Shown here one piece after another: positions 51,491 to 59,906 of a DNA stretch of 64,000 nt. The stretch comes from Bacillus sp. OV322 (lineage in GTDB: Bacteria; Bacillota; Bacilli; Bacillales; DSM-1321). How positions within the stretch are numbered: the first letter of the stretch is position 1; each line of letters opens with the position of its first letter. The DNA is taken from the NCBI RefSeq assembly GCF_900112495.1, contig NZ_FOMA01000001.1:434001-498000 (forward strand), written 5' to 3'. The notes under the pieces were generated by a model. It made no database searches, was not told the origin of the DNA, and saw nothing but the letters and a program-made list of their open reading frames with translations. A program made the translations under genes and the position numbers.

Positions 51491-52255
51491 ATGGATGCTG
51501 CAATACTAATGGAATACGGATGGGTACTTTTGATACTTGTCGGCCTTGAAGGGATTTTGGCAGCTGATAATGCTGTGGTTATGGCTGTGATGGTCAAACA
51601 TCTTCCTTCTGATCAGCAGAAAAAGGCACTTTTTTATGGTTTGCTTGGAGCATTTATTTTCCGGTTCCTAAGCTTGTTTCTAATTTCATACCTGGCAGAT
51701 GTCTGGCAGGTTCAGGCGATTGGGGCTGCTTACCTGTTTTTTATCGCCGGGAAGCATATATTCAGCAGGAATCCTGCTGAAGAACAGAAAGAAATATCCA
51801 AAGAAAAGAAAAACTCGGGATTTTGGCTTACTGTATTAAAGGTTGAAGTGGCTGATATAGCTTTTGCTGTGGATTCCATGCTCGCAGCAGTGGCACTTGC
51901 AATAACTCTTCCGGAACTCGGCTGGATGAAAGTCGGGGGTATTGACGGGGGGCAATTCACCATTATGTTCCTCGGAGGGATGGCTGGTCTGATCATTATC
52001 CGATTTGCTGCCAATTCTTTTGTGAAATTACTTAAAAAAAGGCCATCTCTTGAAACAGCAGCCTTCTATATTGTAGGCTGGGTCGGTGTGAAACTGGCGG
52101 TTTTTACACTTGCACATCCGTCAATAGGAATACTTGATAAACATTTCCCGGAATCATTAGGATGGAAGCTGGTTTTCTGGATTGTTTTAATCGGGATTGC
52201 TGCCGGGGGATATATTTTTTCCAAGGAAAAAGACAGCGGTACTCAAGAAGCATAA
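51491..52255 (+). CDS. meeY: TerC-family membrane protein YkoY/MeeY
   Basis: A 254-residue polytopic TerC protein, very close to B. subtilis YkoY as recalled (MEYGWVLL, LEGILAADNAVVMAVMVKHLP, VADIAFAVDSMLAAVALA, LETAAFYIVGWVGVKLAV). The paired acidic motifs EGILAADN and DIAFAVDS form the metal path. YkoY-type proteins export Mn2+ and load manganese onto secreted enzymes. ATG 51491 follows CGGAGG by 8-9 bases. Expression should rise with manganese through the leader at 51292-51428. Confidence 0.92.
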   Translation: MDAAILMEYGWVLLILVGLEGILAADNAVVMAVMVKHLPSDQQKKALFYGLLGAFIFRFLSLFLISYLADVWQVQAIGAAYLFFIAGKHIFSRNPAEEQKEISKEKKNSGFWLTVLKVEVADIAFAVDSMLAAVALAITLPELGWMKVGGIDGGQFTIMFLGGMAGLIIIRFAANSFVKLLKKRPSLETAAFYIVGWVGVKLAVFTLAHPSIGILDKHFPESLGWKLVFWIVLIGIAAGGYIFSKEKDSGTQEA

Positions 52256-52260
52256 AGGGA

Positions 52261-52298
52261 AACCCGGATAAGAGTCATTCTTAACCCGGGTTTTTTTT
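52261..52298 (+). terminator. Terminator after meeY
   Basis: AACCCGG..TAAGA / TCTTAACCCGGGTT stem followed by TTTTTT. Confidence 0.75.
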
Positions 52299-52542
52299 GT
52301 TGCTCTGAAAAAAGTGCCCTCATGGGTAAAGAACCCTTTTGCTTTACAAGGCTTAGTCCCCCGGCTTTTAAAAAAAGTCAGCCGGTTTATGAAGCGTATT
52401 TTTAAGAAAATGGTAAAAAAGGTCTATGAACCAGCAAACAAAATAGCGGAAATGGTTCTTTTGGTACTTTTATTCAGGCTTCATGACCCTAAGAATGGAT
52501 ATGTTGGCGTCTTGCAGGCGAAAACAGGAACGGGGTGAGAAG

Positions 52543-53283
52543 ATGCTTGGCATGTTATTTGCGGCATTTAAAAAAGAACGCTCATTAGAGAATACCGTAA
52601 AAAAAATACAAGAAGGAGATATCCTCCTTCGAAATGAAGTTATCCAATCCTTTAAGCCATTCATTGCCAAAGCAGTTTCAGCCGTTTGTAAACGATACAT
52701 AAGCGAGTCGGATGATGAATTCAGCATAGGCATGATTGCTTTTAATGAAGCCATAGATAAATTTACTCCTGAAAAAGGCAGTTCCCTGCTGTCTTTTGCA
52801 GATACACTTGTGAAAAGAAGAGTCATTGATTATCTCAGGAGCCAATCAAAAAATAATGAGCTGCTTATAGATGTAACGGCAGATGATGATGAATATAGCC
52901 AGTCTTTCATAGAATCAGAAAAGTCCATGCAGGAGTTTGATAAACAAAATGATTCAAAAAAACGAAAAGAAGAAATCTCTTTGTTTCAGGAGCGGTTAAG
53001 AACCTTTAATATTTCTTTTTCTGATCTTGTCAAAAATTCACCTAAACATTCTGATGCCAGGAAGGGAGCGATTGGCATAGCTCACATACTAATGGAGGAT
53101 CCGGGATTAGTGAATGCGGTCTATAAGAGTAAACGCCTTCCAATCAAGCAACTGGAAAAAGTGGTTAAGGTCAGCAGAAAAACAATTGAGAGGAATCGAA
53201 TTTTCATTATTGCAATGCTGATTATATTGAATGAAGATTTTTTATATCTTGGAGATTACTTGAAAGGGGCAATTGATAAATGA
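52543..53283 (+). CDS. sigI: RNA polymerase sigma factor SigI
   Basis: A 246-residue sigma-70 relative of the SigI family, found in Bacillaceae and Clostridia and linked to heat and envelope stress. The region-2-like domain is residues 20-110 (FIAKAVSAVCKRYISESDDE, FADTLVKRRVIDYLRSQ); the SigI-C domain is at 175-240 (LPIKQLEKVVKVSRKTIERN). GGGGTGAG precedes ATG 52543 at 6 bases; the frame is open to 52483 without a site. Its stop overlaps rsgI (ATGA). Confidence 0.92.
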   Translation: MLGMLFAAFKKERSLENTVKKIQEGDILLRNEVIQSFKPFIAKAVSAVCKRYISESDDEFSIGMIAFNEAIDKFTPEKGSSLLSFADTLVKRRVIDYLRSQSKNNELLIDVTADDDEYSQSFIESEKSMQEFDKQNDSKKRKEEISLFQERLRTFNISFSDLVKNSPKHSDARKGAIGIAHILMEDPGLVNAVYKSKRLPIKQLEKVVKVSRKTIERNRIFIIAMLIILNEDFLYLGDYLKGAIDK

Positions 53284-54413
53284 AAAAGGGAATAATTTTA
53301 TCAATAGATCAACGTTTTATCACTCTATTGACCCCTGATGGCGAATTTTTGCGTATATTTCGCGATAAGCGTGCATATGAAGTGGGAGAGGAAATGATTT
53401 TCACGCCAGTTAAACGCCATAACAAGCATTTTCCCATTCCTTTTTCATTTATAAAAACCCCGTCTTTTGCCATTATAGCTATTCTTTTAATTACATGTAT
53501 TTTTTTTCCTGTAAATGTTGGGAACAGCGTTTCAGCCTACATGACTTTCGATGTGAACCCAAGCATTGAGCTTGCCCTTGATGATCATTTACATGTCATA
53601 AATTTAAATGGACTAAATTCTGATGGAAAAAAGGTTATCAGTAAACTTCCTGACTGGAAAGACGCTGATGTAAAAGTAATAACCAGCCAGATTATCAGGA
53701 CCACCAACCGCCTTGGATATTTTTCGGATAATAAACAGATTGTTGTTTCTACTACAATTCTTAATAGAAATAAAGAGCTTGATAAACGTTTAGATAAAGA
53801 CTTGGAGGAGGTATCTAAGGATACAGAAGTACCTGATACGAAAATGAAGGTAATCGCGGCTACAGAGAAAGATAGAAAGAAAGCCAAAAAACAGGGCATT
53901 TCAACAGGCAGGTTCATAGAGGGCGAAAAGGAAAAAACAGAAAGCAAAAGGATAATGAAGCAGGATGAACCAATAAAAAGGCGGAACACAAGCGGAACAA
54001 CAAGCAAACAGCACACAGTCCATAAACAAGTTCAAAAACCAATAAAGAAATTAAAGAATAAGTCCTCTGTAAAGGCTGTGTATCCAAAAATATCAAATAG
54101 GAAAACACACACTGCTTTTTCACAAAAAGCGGGTATTAAACACAGGAAGAAATATCACACTGCCCCCCGTTTAAAAAAACATGCTGCCGTTTTGAAAAGA
54201 ACGACAATAACTGCAGCTTATAAAAAAAAGAATCACAGCCATCCTTTCAAGCCAAGAAAGCATGATCAGCATAAGCACGAGCGTACACATTCCTATCACA
54301 ACCTGCACAGCAATAAAGAATGGGAAAGATCCAGGGGCCATCAATGGAAACATTCCAACAAGAGGGGGGAAATGCCAATTAATAAAAGAAATAAAGCCAA
54401 GGACCCGGCATAG
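53280..54413 (+). CDS. rsgI: Anti-sigma-I factor RsgI
   Basis: A 377-residue single-pass membrane protein. Residues 1-50 are the cytoplasmic anti-sigma domain (GIILSIDQRFITLLTPDGEF). A transmembrane segment (SFAIIAILLITCIFFPVNVG) is at 59-80. The conserved juxtamembrane outer domain follows (AYMTFDVNPSIELALDD), including the Asn-Pro site where RsgI proteins are known to undergo autoproteolysis. Residues 200-377 are extremely rich in Lys, Arg and His and likely disordered, without a carbohydrate-binding domain. It should control SigI by regulated cleavage. Confidence 0.92.
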   Translation: MKKGIILSIDQRFITLLTPDGEFLRIFRDKRAYEVGEEMIFTPVKRHNKHFPIPFSFIKTPSFAIIAILLITCIFFPVNVGNSVSAYMTFDVNPSIELALDDHLHVINLNGLNSDGKKVISKLPDWKDADVKVITSQIIRTTNRLGYFSDNKQIVVSTTILNRNKELDKRLDKDLEEVSKDTEVPDTKMKVIAATEKDRKKAKKQGISTGRFIEGEKEKTESKRIMKQDEPIKRRNTSGTTSKQHTVHKQVQKPIKKLKNKSSVKAVYPKISNRKTHTAFSQKAGIKHRKKYHTAPRLKKHAAVLKRTTITAAYKKKNHSHPFKPRKHDQHKHERTHSYHNLHSNKEWERSRGHQWKHSNKRGEMPINKRNKAKDPA

Positions 54414-54488
54414 CCGGACCCTATAATAGCTTAAGCAAATGTTTGCTTATATATTTTAAAAAATTCCATCATATATTTAATTTTTTGC

Positions 54489-54680
54489 TTAATCTCTATT
54501 CAGCTGAGCTTGTGCTTGCTGCACAAGACGTTTAGTGATTTCTCCGCCCACAGATCCATTGGAGCGTGATACGGTGTCTGATCCTAATGTTACGCCGAAT
54601 TCCTGGGCAATTTCATACTTGATTTGATCTAATGCCTGCTCGATCCCTGGAACCAGCAGCTTATTTCTGCTATTCGCCAC
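54489..54680 (-). CDS. Alpha/beta-type small acid-soluble spore protein
   Basis: A 63-residue DNA-binding spore protein that protects DNA and is degraded at germination. It has the family core [20 protein letters not shown], the GPR protease-site region YEIAQEFGV and the second motif [17 protein letters not shown]. The start is GTG with GGGGGA 8-9 bases upstream. A SigG-like promoter is at 54734. Confidence 0.95.
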   Translation of the reverse strand: MANSRNKLLVPGIEQALDQIKYEIAQEFGVTLGSDTVSRSNGSVGGEITKRLVQQAQAQLNRD

Positions 54681-54733
54681 TAGAATAATCCCCCTTCTTT
54701 ATTTCTTTTGCAGCCATTTTCCGGCTGTAAATT

Positions 54734-54740
54734 TAGTATG
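54734..54740 (-). promoter_or_regulatory. SigG-like -10 element of the spore protein gene
   Basis: On the minus strand CATACTA fits the SigG -10 consensus; 17 bases upstream TCTATA is a weak match to the SigG -35 (TGAATA/TGCATA). The spacer holds an A11 tract. Distance to the start codon (about 54 bases) is normal. Confidence 0.6.
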
Positions 54741-54963
54741 GGCGGGATTTTTTTTTTTATAGATAATTACGGTCATTTTGTAATGGAAGCATAGGCTATA
54801 ATTGCAAATATCCGATGAGCTGGTCTCGATTAACAGCAGAGAACTGGTGCTGCATGTAATGATTCATATCTCTATAATCATGGCTCTGAACGGACAGAAT
54901 GTTTTTTGAATTTTCGGTTAAATAGTTGAAATATATAAAGAAAGACGTATACTTAAACTTAAT

Positions 54964-54981
54964 ACTGACCGGTTGGTTAGT
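54964..54981. promoter_or_regulatory. Putative TetR-type operator upstream of the acyl-CoA operon
   Basis: ACTGACCGGTTGGTTAGT is an 18-bp imperfect palindrome (ACTnACC GGTT GGTnAGT), a form often bound by TetR-family regulators of acyl-CoA genes. It lies in the 472-base gap 54681-55152, about 170 bases before the ligase gene. The regulator gene is not in the window. No protein gene is convincing in this gap. Confidence 0.45.
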
Positions 54982-55152
54982 TGAAATTTGACTGTTATAC
55001 CGTACCATATGGAGGTGAAAGGAGGATTTATTTGTAAGCGCATTCAAACTGCGATGCCACCTTAAAAATATGACCGTATAAACATTGGCATTTTTTCCTG
55101 AAACACTTTTTTACCTTGAATTTCATTGAATGAAGATATTGGAGGGAACTTG

Positions 55153-56772
55153 ATGAAAGAAAAAGTGTGGCTGTCCGTATATCCTGAATCAATCAGCAAA
55201 GAAATTGAAATTCCTGACAAAACTCTGCCCCAAATCCTTCAAGAAACAGCACAGCAATTTCCCCATAACAATGCAATTACTTTTTACAGCAGCAAAATGA
55301 ACTACCATGAATTAAATCATGCAGCGCTCACCTTTGCAGAGGCCCTGCAGACACAGGGAATCAAAAAAGGCGACAGGGTTGCAATCATGCTGCCGAACTG
55401 CCCCCAGTATGTCATAGCTTATTATGGAATTCTTTCGGCAGGCGCCATCATTACACAGGTGAATCCCATGTCTGTATCCCGTGAACTGGAGTATATTCTT
55501 AATGACTCCGGAGCCGAGATGATTGTCGTGCTGGATGATCTTTATCAAAGGGTAAAAGAAGTGCAGCCGCGTACAGCTATTAAGAAGGCCGTCGCTGTAT
55601 CACTTGGTGCTCCTGCCAAATTGGCTGAGGAAGACATCACATTTGAGGCTTTTTTAAAAAAGGGAAGCGGACAGCCTGATGTACCCGAAATTGATACAGA
55701 ACATGACATTGCCGTTCTGCAATACACGGGCGGAACTACAGGGCTCTCTAAGGGAGCAATGCTCACTCATAGAAATATACTGGCCAATGTGATCCAGTCC
55801 TATGAATTTTTCAAGCAGGAAATAGAATTGGGCAAAGAAAGATTCTTGACAGTCATCCCATTATTTCATGTGTTTGGCATGAGCTCTGCCATGAACTTTG
55901 CTGTATACACAGCAGGTGATTCAATCATGCTTCCGCGCTTTCAGCTCGAAGAAGTATTACATACAATCAAGCAGGAACAGCCGACCATTTTCCCGGGAGT
56001 GCCGACGATGTATGTGGCAATTAACAGCCACCCGAATGCAGAGGAATTCGGGATAAATTCAATCAGGGTCTGCAATAGCGGAAGCGCACCGATGCCTTTA
56101 GAGCTTCTGAGAGAATACGAAAAGAAAACCGGCTCTAAGATTTTGGAGGGATATGGATTGTCTGAAGCATCTCCTGTAACACATTGCAATCCGATGTTTG
56201 CCAAACGAAAACCTGGGAGCGTAGGCATAGGAGTTCCGTCCACACAATATAAAATCGTCGATTTGGCAGCTGGCACAGATGAAGTGGAAGCTGGAGAGCT
56301 GGGAGAATTGATTGTAAAAGGCCCTCAAATTATGAAGGGATATTGGAATATGCCACAGGAAACAGCGGCTGCCCTTAAGGATGGATGGCTGTATACAGGA
56401 GACATAGCGAAGATGGATGAAGAGGGTTACTTATATATTGTCGATCGTAAAAAAGATCTGATCATAGCGAGCGGCTATAACATTTATCCACGGGACGTAG
56501 AGGAAGTCATTTATGAACATCCCTCTGTCAAGGAAGCTGTGGTGATAGGAATTCCAGATAAATATAGAGGGGAAAGCGTAAAGGCAATCATCGTACTTAA
56601 GGATGGAAAAACGGTTTCAGAAGATGAAATCAGTCATTTTTGCCGCGAAAATCTGGCCGCTTATAAAGTTCCGCATTTTATTGAATTCAGAAAAGAGCTG
56701 CCAAAGACGAATGTAGGAAAAATTCTGCGAAGGGCATTAAGGGAAGAAGCACAGTCACAAATAAGCAGGTGA
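55153..56772 (+). CDS. Long-chain fatty-acid-CoA ligase family protein
   Basis: A 539-residue AMP-forming acyl-CoA synthetase that activates a carboxylic acid with ATP and CoA. Signature motifs are YTGGTTGLSKGAMLTHRN (P-loop), EGYGLSEASPVTHCNP, GWLYTGDIAKMDEEGYLYIVDR and the catalytic lysine region PKTNVGKILRR. GGAGGG precedes ATG 55153; the ATG at 55126 lacks a site. It heads a six-gene operon of acyl-CoA enzymes, so its substrate is presumably the entry compound of that pathway, a fatty or other hydrophobic acid. Confidence 0.9.
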   Translation: MKEKVWLSVYPESISKEIEIPDKTLPQILQETAQQFPHNNAITFYSSKMNYHELNHAALTFAEALQTQGIKKGDRVAIMLPNCPQYVIAYYGILSAGAIITQVNPMSVSRELEYILNDSGAEMIVVLDDLYQRVKEVQPRTAIKKAVAVSLGAPAKLAEEDITFEAFLKKGSGQPDVPEIDTEHDIAVLQYTGGTTGLSKGAMLTHRNILANVIQSYEFFKQEIELGKERFLTVIPLFHVFGMSSAMNFAVYTAGDSIMLPRFQLEEVLHTIKQEQPTIFPGVPTMYVAINSHPNAEEFGINSIRVCNSGSAPMPLELLREYEKKTGSKILEGYGLSEASPVTHCNPMFAKRKPGSVGIGVPSTQYKIVDLAAGTDEVEAGELGELIVKGPQIMKGYWNMPQETAAALKDGWLYTGDIAKMDEEGYLYIVDRKKDLIIASGYNIYPRDVEEVIYEHPSVKEAVVIGIPDKYRGESVKAIIVLKDGKTVSEDEISHFCRENLAAYKVPHFIEFRKELPKTNVGKILRRALREEAQSQISR

Positions 56773-56856
56773 TCTTTGGAGATGATTATCATGCCTGCTT
56801 ACCATCCGGATTGATGATTTTAAAAACACTGGATGTATGCAGAAGGAGGAGAAACG

Positions 56857-57738
56857 ATGAAAAAAATCGAAAGAATTTCTGTGATCGGGGCAGGGCAGAT
56901 GGGCCATCAGATTGCCATGCTGTCAGCACTTGCTGGATACGAGACGATTCTTCAGGATGTAGAAGAAAAAGCCTTGAAAAGTGCTGAAGAAAAGCTGCAC
57001 AGCATTTTAGATAAATGGGCGGCAAAAGGGAAGATAAAGGATGATGAAAAAATGGCAGCGTTTCACCGGCTGCAATATTCAACAAGCATGGAAAAGGCTG
57101 CAGAAAAAGCGGACATGGTGATTGAAGCGGTAGTTGAAAAGCTCGATGTTAAAAAGGTGGTTTTTGCCGAGCTGGACAAACTGGCCCCTAGAGACACCAT
57201 ACTCGCTACAAACAGCTCTACCATTGTAAATAGTCTGCTTGCAGAGGCAACAGGCAGACCGGATAAAGCAGTGAATATGCATTTCTTTTTCCCCCCGCTT
57301 ATCATGGAATGCGTGGAAGTGGTCATGAGTGAAAAAACATCTAAAGAAACAGCTGATGCGGCCATGGAAGTGACTAAAAAGATGAATAAAACTGGTGTTC
57401 TTCTTCAAAAAGAAATATCCGGGTTCGTTGCAAACCGCATACTTGGCGCACTTCAAAGAGAAGCCGTTTATTTATATGAAGAAGGAATTGCTGATTTCAG
57501 GGACATTGACCTTATTTGCAGGAAAGCCCTGAACCACCCGATCGGGCCTTTTGAATTAATGGACCTTTCAGGAATAGATGTGGGCTATTTTGTTATGCAG
57601 CAAAGATATGCAGAAACGGGGCGGCCAGAAGACAAACCATTTGCATGCTTGGAGGAAAAGATGGCACAGGGGCATTTGGGAAGAAAAACCGGTAAGGGCT
57701 GGTACGAGTACGGTGCAAAAGAATCGGCAGCAAAATAA
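56857..57738 (+). CDS. 3-hydroxyacyl-CoA (3-hydroxybutyryl-CoA) dehydrogenase
   Basis: A 293-residue NAD-dependent dehydrogenase that oxidises 3-hydroxyacyl-CoA. The Rossmann motif VIGAGQMGHQIA is at residues 8-19; TNSSTIVNSLL, MHFFFPPLIMECVEVV (catalytic His) and the C-terminal ALNHPIGPFELMDLSGIDV complete the family pattern. GGAGGAG lies 5-6 bases before ATG 56857. It follows the ligase by 84 bases. The usual fusion with enoyl-CoA hydratase is absent; a separate hydratase is at 59110. Confidence 0.9.
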   Translation: MKKIERISVIGAGQMGHQIAMLSALAGYETILQDVEEKALKSAEEKLHSILDKWAAKGKIKDDEKMAAFHRLQYSTSMEKAAEKADMVIEAVVEKLDVKKVVFAELDKLAPRDTILATNSSTIVNSLLAEATGRPDKAVNMHFFFPPLIMECVEVVMSEKTSKETADAAMEVTKKMNKTGVLLQKEISGFVANRILGALQREAVYLYEEGIADFRDIDLICRKALNHPIGPFELMDLSGIDVGYFVMQQRYAETGRPEDKPFACLEEKMAQGHLGRKTGKGWYEYGAKESAAK

Positions 57739-57876
57739 GATCGGCTGAAATACACGGTTTTAAATTAAGCTGATGAAAAACCAAAAGACATTAAGGATTT
57801 TGCGCTATATAGGTTCGGAGATGAGCGGCCCGCACTTAATGTTAATAAAGCAGAAAAAGTGCCAAGGAGGGAAAGT

Positions 57877-58284
57877 ATGCGGGATATAGAGGTGAATGTA
57901 AGATTTTGTGAAACAGATGCACTCGGTCATATAAATAACACAAGCTATTTTATTTATCTTGAAGAAGCAAGAATCAAGTTTTTTGAAAGCTTAGGCTACA
58001 AAATGGATGCGAATCATTGGAATTTCATATTAGCATCTGCCCATTGTGATTTTATTAACCAGGGCTACTTTAATCAGCTGCTGACCATTACCACGTATGT
58101 AACGGAAATAGGGAATAAAAGCTTTGAGATTTCACATGACATTCTTTGTTCGCAAACAAAGCAGCTGATCGCGAAGGGAAAAGCGGTTATGGTTTACTTT
58201 AATTTTGACGAGCAAAAAAGCGAAAAGCTTCCGGAAGCGCTGAGGGAAAACCTGTCCCTTTATATAAAGGCTCCTTCTTTATAA
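57877..58284 (+). CDS. Acyl-CoA thioesterase, 4-hydroxybenzoyl-CoA thioesterase-like
   Basis: A 135-residue hotdog-fold enzyme with the catalytic motif FCETDALGHINNTSYFIYLEEAR (Asp near residue 12). It should hydrolyse a CoA thioester. AAGGAGGG is 4-6 bases before ATG 57877; the GTG at 57859 lies upstream of the ribosome site. The 138-base stretch before it has an open frame with protein-like sequence but no start, possibly a remnant. Confidence 0.85.
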   Translation: MRDIEVNVRFCETDALGHINNTSYFIYLEEARIKFFESLGYKMDANHWNFILASAHCDFINQGYFNQLLTITTYVTEIGNKSFEISHDILCSQTKQLIAKGKAVMVYFNFDEQKSEKLPEALRENLSLYIKAPSL

Positions 58285-58315
58285 ACAAAAAAATACTAAG
58301 CCCCTAAGGATGATT

Positions 58316-59095
58316 ATGATGAGATTTCAGCAATCAATTGCATTGGTTACAGGAGCAGGCACTGGTATTGGCAAAGCTGCTGCATTAAGGCTTGCGAGTG
58401 AAGGTGCCAGGGTAATTCTGACAGGCAGGACGAGACAGACGCTCGAGGAAACAGCACGTGAAATAAACGATGGAAAAGAAAGGAAAGCTGAGATTTTCTG
58501 TGCTGATGTGACGAATGAGAAAGATATTCTTACCTTAACGAATTATATTAAAGAAGCATTTGGAGACTTGCAGATTTTAATCAATAACGCAGGAGGATCC
58601 AAGCAGACAAACATTCTTGAAACCACAGAAAGAGAGTGGGACATGGTTCAGAATGTGAATTTGAAAAGTGTTTTTCTGGTATCTAAGCATATTGGCAGGC
58701 TGATGTACGAGTCAGCAGAAAAAAGCGGCACACCCTGGAAAAACAGGGCTATAGTGAATGTGGCTTCGTTATCCGGCCACCAGGCTGGGGCTAATATCCC
58801 GCACTACAGCGCAGCTAAAGCAGGTGTTATGAATTTAACTAAATCGCTCGCATTTGAACTTGCTCCTGCTGGCATCCGCGTCAATTCAGTTTCACCAGGA
58901 TTCGTTGAAACTCCTCTTACTGAAGAGGGCCTTTTGAATGAGCATTTTCAGAAATCAATTAAGAGGAATACAGCTTTAAAGCGGGTTGCCAAACCTGAGG
59001 AAATTGCCAATGTCATAGCTTTTGCAGCTTCAAATGAAGCATCCTATATGACGGGCAGCGATATTTTGGTGGACGGCGGCTGGCTGATCATGTAA
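58316..59095 (+). CDS. Short-chain dehydrogenase/reductase
   Basis: A 259-residue classical SDR. The cofactor motif VTGAGTGIGKAAA is near residues 11-23, NNAG at about 88, the catalytic Ser in NVASLSGHQAG, and Tyr-Lys in HYSAAKAGV near 162. SPGFVETPLT and DILVDGGWLIM end the fold. It oxidises or reduces a hydroxy/oxo group on a pathway intermediate, perhaps an acyl-CoA. AAGG is 7 bases before ATG 58316; ATG 58310 and 58319 are alternatives. Confidence 0.88.
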   Translation: MMRFQQSIALVTGAGTGIGKAAALRLASEGARVILTGRTRQTLEETAREINDGKERKAEIFCADVTNEKDILTLTNYIKEAFGDLQILINNAGGSKQTNILETTEREWDMVQNVNLKSVFLVSKHIGRLMYESAEKSGTPWKNRAIVNVASLSGHQAGANIPHYSAAKAGVMNLTKSLAFELAPAGIRVNSVSPGFVETPLTEEGLLNEHFQKSIKRNTALKRVAKPEEIANVIAFAASNEASYMTGSDILVDGGWLIM

Positions 59096-59109
59096 GAGGA
59101 GGGAAATTG

Positions 59110-59889
59110 GTGGAAAATGAAGATATCTTAGTGAATATTAAGGATGGCGTGATGCATGTCACACTGAATCGTCCGGAGAGCCTGAATTCATTCAGCCCTG
59201 ATATGATATCTGGTTTGTCACAGGCAATTAGTGATGCACAGGAAAGTACGGAAGTGAAAGTTATGATTGTATCAGGAGCAGGCAGGTCTTTTTCTGCAGG
59301 CGGAGATGTGAAGACGATGGGGCAGGCCACAGCATTGGAGACATATGAGCATATTGGCAAGCTCAATCAGTGCATTGCTGCCATACAGAATTCAAAGGTT
59401 CTCATTATTGCAGCAGTTCATGGATATGCTGCTGGAGCGGGATTCAACCTGGCACTTGCCTGCGATTTGATTGTAGCCGAAGAAGGCAGTAAATTTGCCA
59501 TGAGCTTTTCACAGGTAGGCCTTGTTTCTGACGGAGGAGGATCATATTTCCTGCCCCGTCTTACAGGACCTTACCTTGCTAAGCAGCTCTTCTTCAGCGG
59601 TGAGCCTATGGCAGCCCATCGGCTTTATGAACTTGGAATATTGCATTCAGTTGTGCCTGCAGGACAATTGAAGGAAGCAGCAGCAAATCTCGCTGTGAAA
59701 TTGGCGCAAGGTCCTGGAATAGCCTACGCAAAGATGAAACAGCTGATACATCAGTCATATACGTCAAGTCTAGAAGAAATGTTAGAGCAAGAAAGGCTGA
59801 CCCAAACTTTAATGATTGCTACAGAAGATCATTTAGAGGGCATTTGTGCTTTTAAGGAAAAAAGAAAACCTGTGTTTAAGGGCAAATAA
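59110..59889 (+). CDS. Enoyl-CoA hydratase/isomerase family protein
   Basis: A 259-residue crotonase-fold protein. The oxyanion-hole segments are GAGRSFSAGGDVKTM (residues about 57-71) and HGYAAGAGFNLALACDLIVA; the second catalytic Glu position region reads FSQVGLVSDGGGSYFLPRL, where Asp-Gly-Gly replaces the usual Glu, so hydratase chemistry may differ. GTG 59110 is 6 bases after AGGAGGG; TTG 59107 is also possible. It lies 14 bases after the dehydrogenase gene. Confidence 0.86.
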   Translation: MENEDILVNIKDGVMHVTLNRPESLNSFSPDMISGLSQAISDAQESTEVKVMIVSGAGRSFSAGGDVKTMGQATALETYEHIGKLNQCIAAIQNSKVLIIAAVHGYAAGAGFNLALACDLIVAEEGSKFAMSFSQVGLVSDGGGSYFLPRLTGPYLAKQLFFSGEPMAAHRLYELGILHSVVPAGQLKEAAANLAVKLAQGPGIAYAKMKQLIHQSYTSSLEEMLEQERLTQTLMIATEDHLEGICAFKEKRKPVFKGK

Positions 59890-59906
59890 GGACAAAGGGG
59901 TGTTTT

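Noticed and set aside
52314-52538. 74-codon frame between meeY and sigI, with small hairpins GGGTAAAGAACCC and CCGGCT/AGCCGG
   Set aside because: No ribosome site or family; the hairpins fit no riboswitch class that I know, and no SigI-type promoter could be placed with confidence.
54796-55047. 83-codon minus-strand frame before the acyl-CoA ligase gene
   Set aside because: No ribosome site, biased composition and overlap with the operator and promoter region of the operon.
57739-57858. Open, protein-like frame (KPKDIKDFALYRFGDERPAL) directly upstream of the thioesterase gene
   Set aside because: A TAA closes it just upstream and there is no start codon before the ribosome site; it may be a gene remnant but the evidence is too thin.
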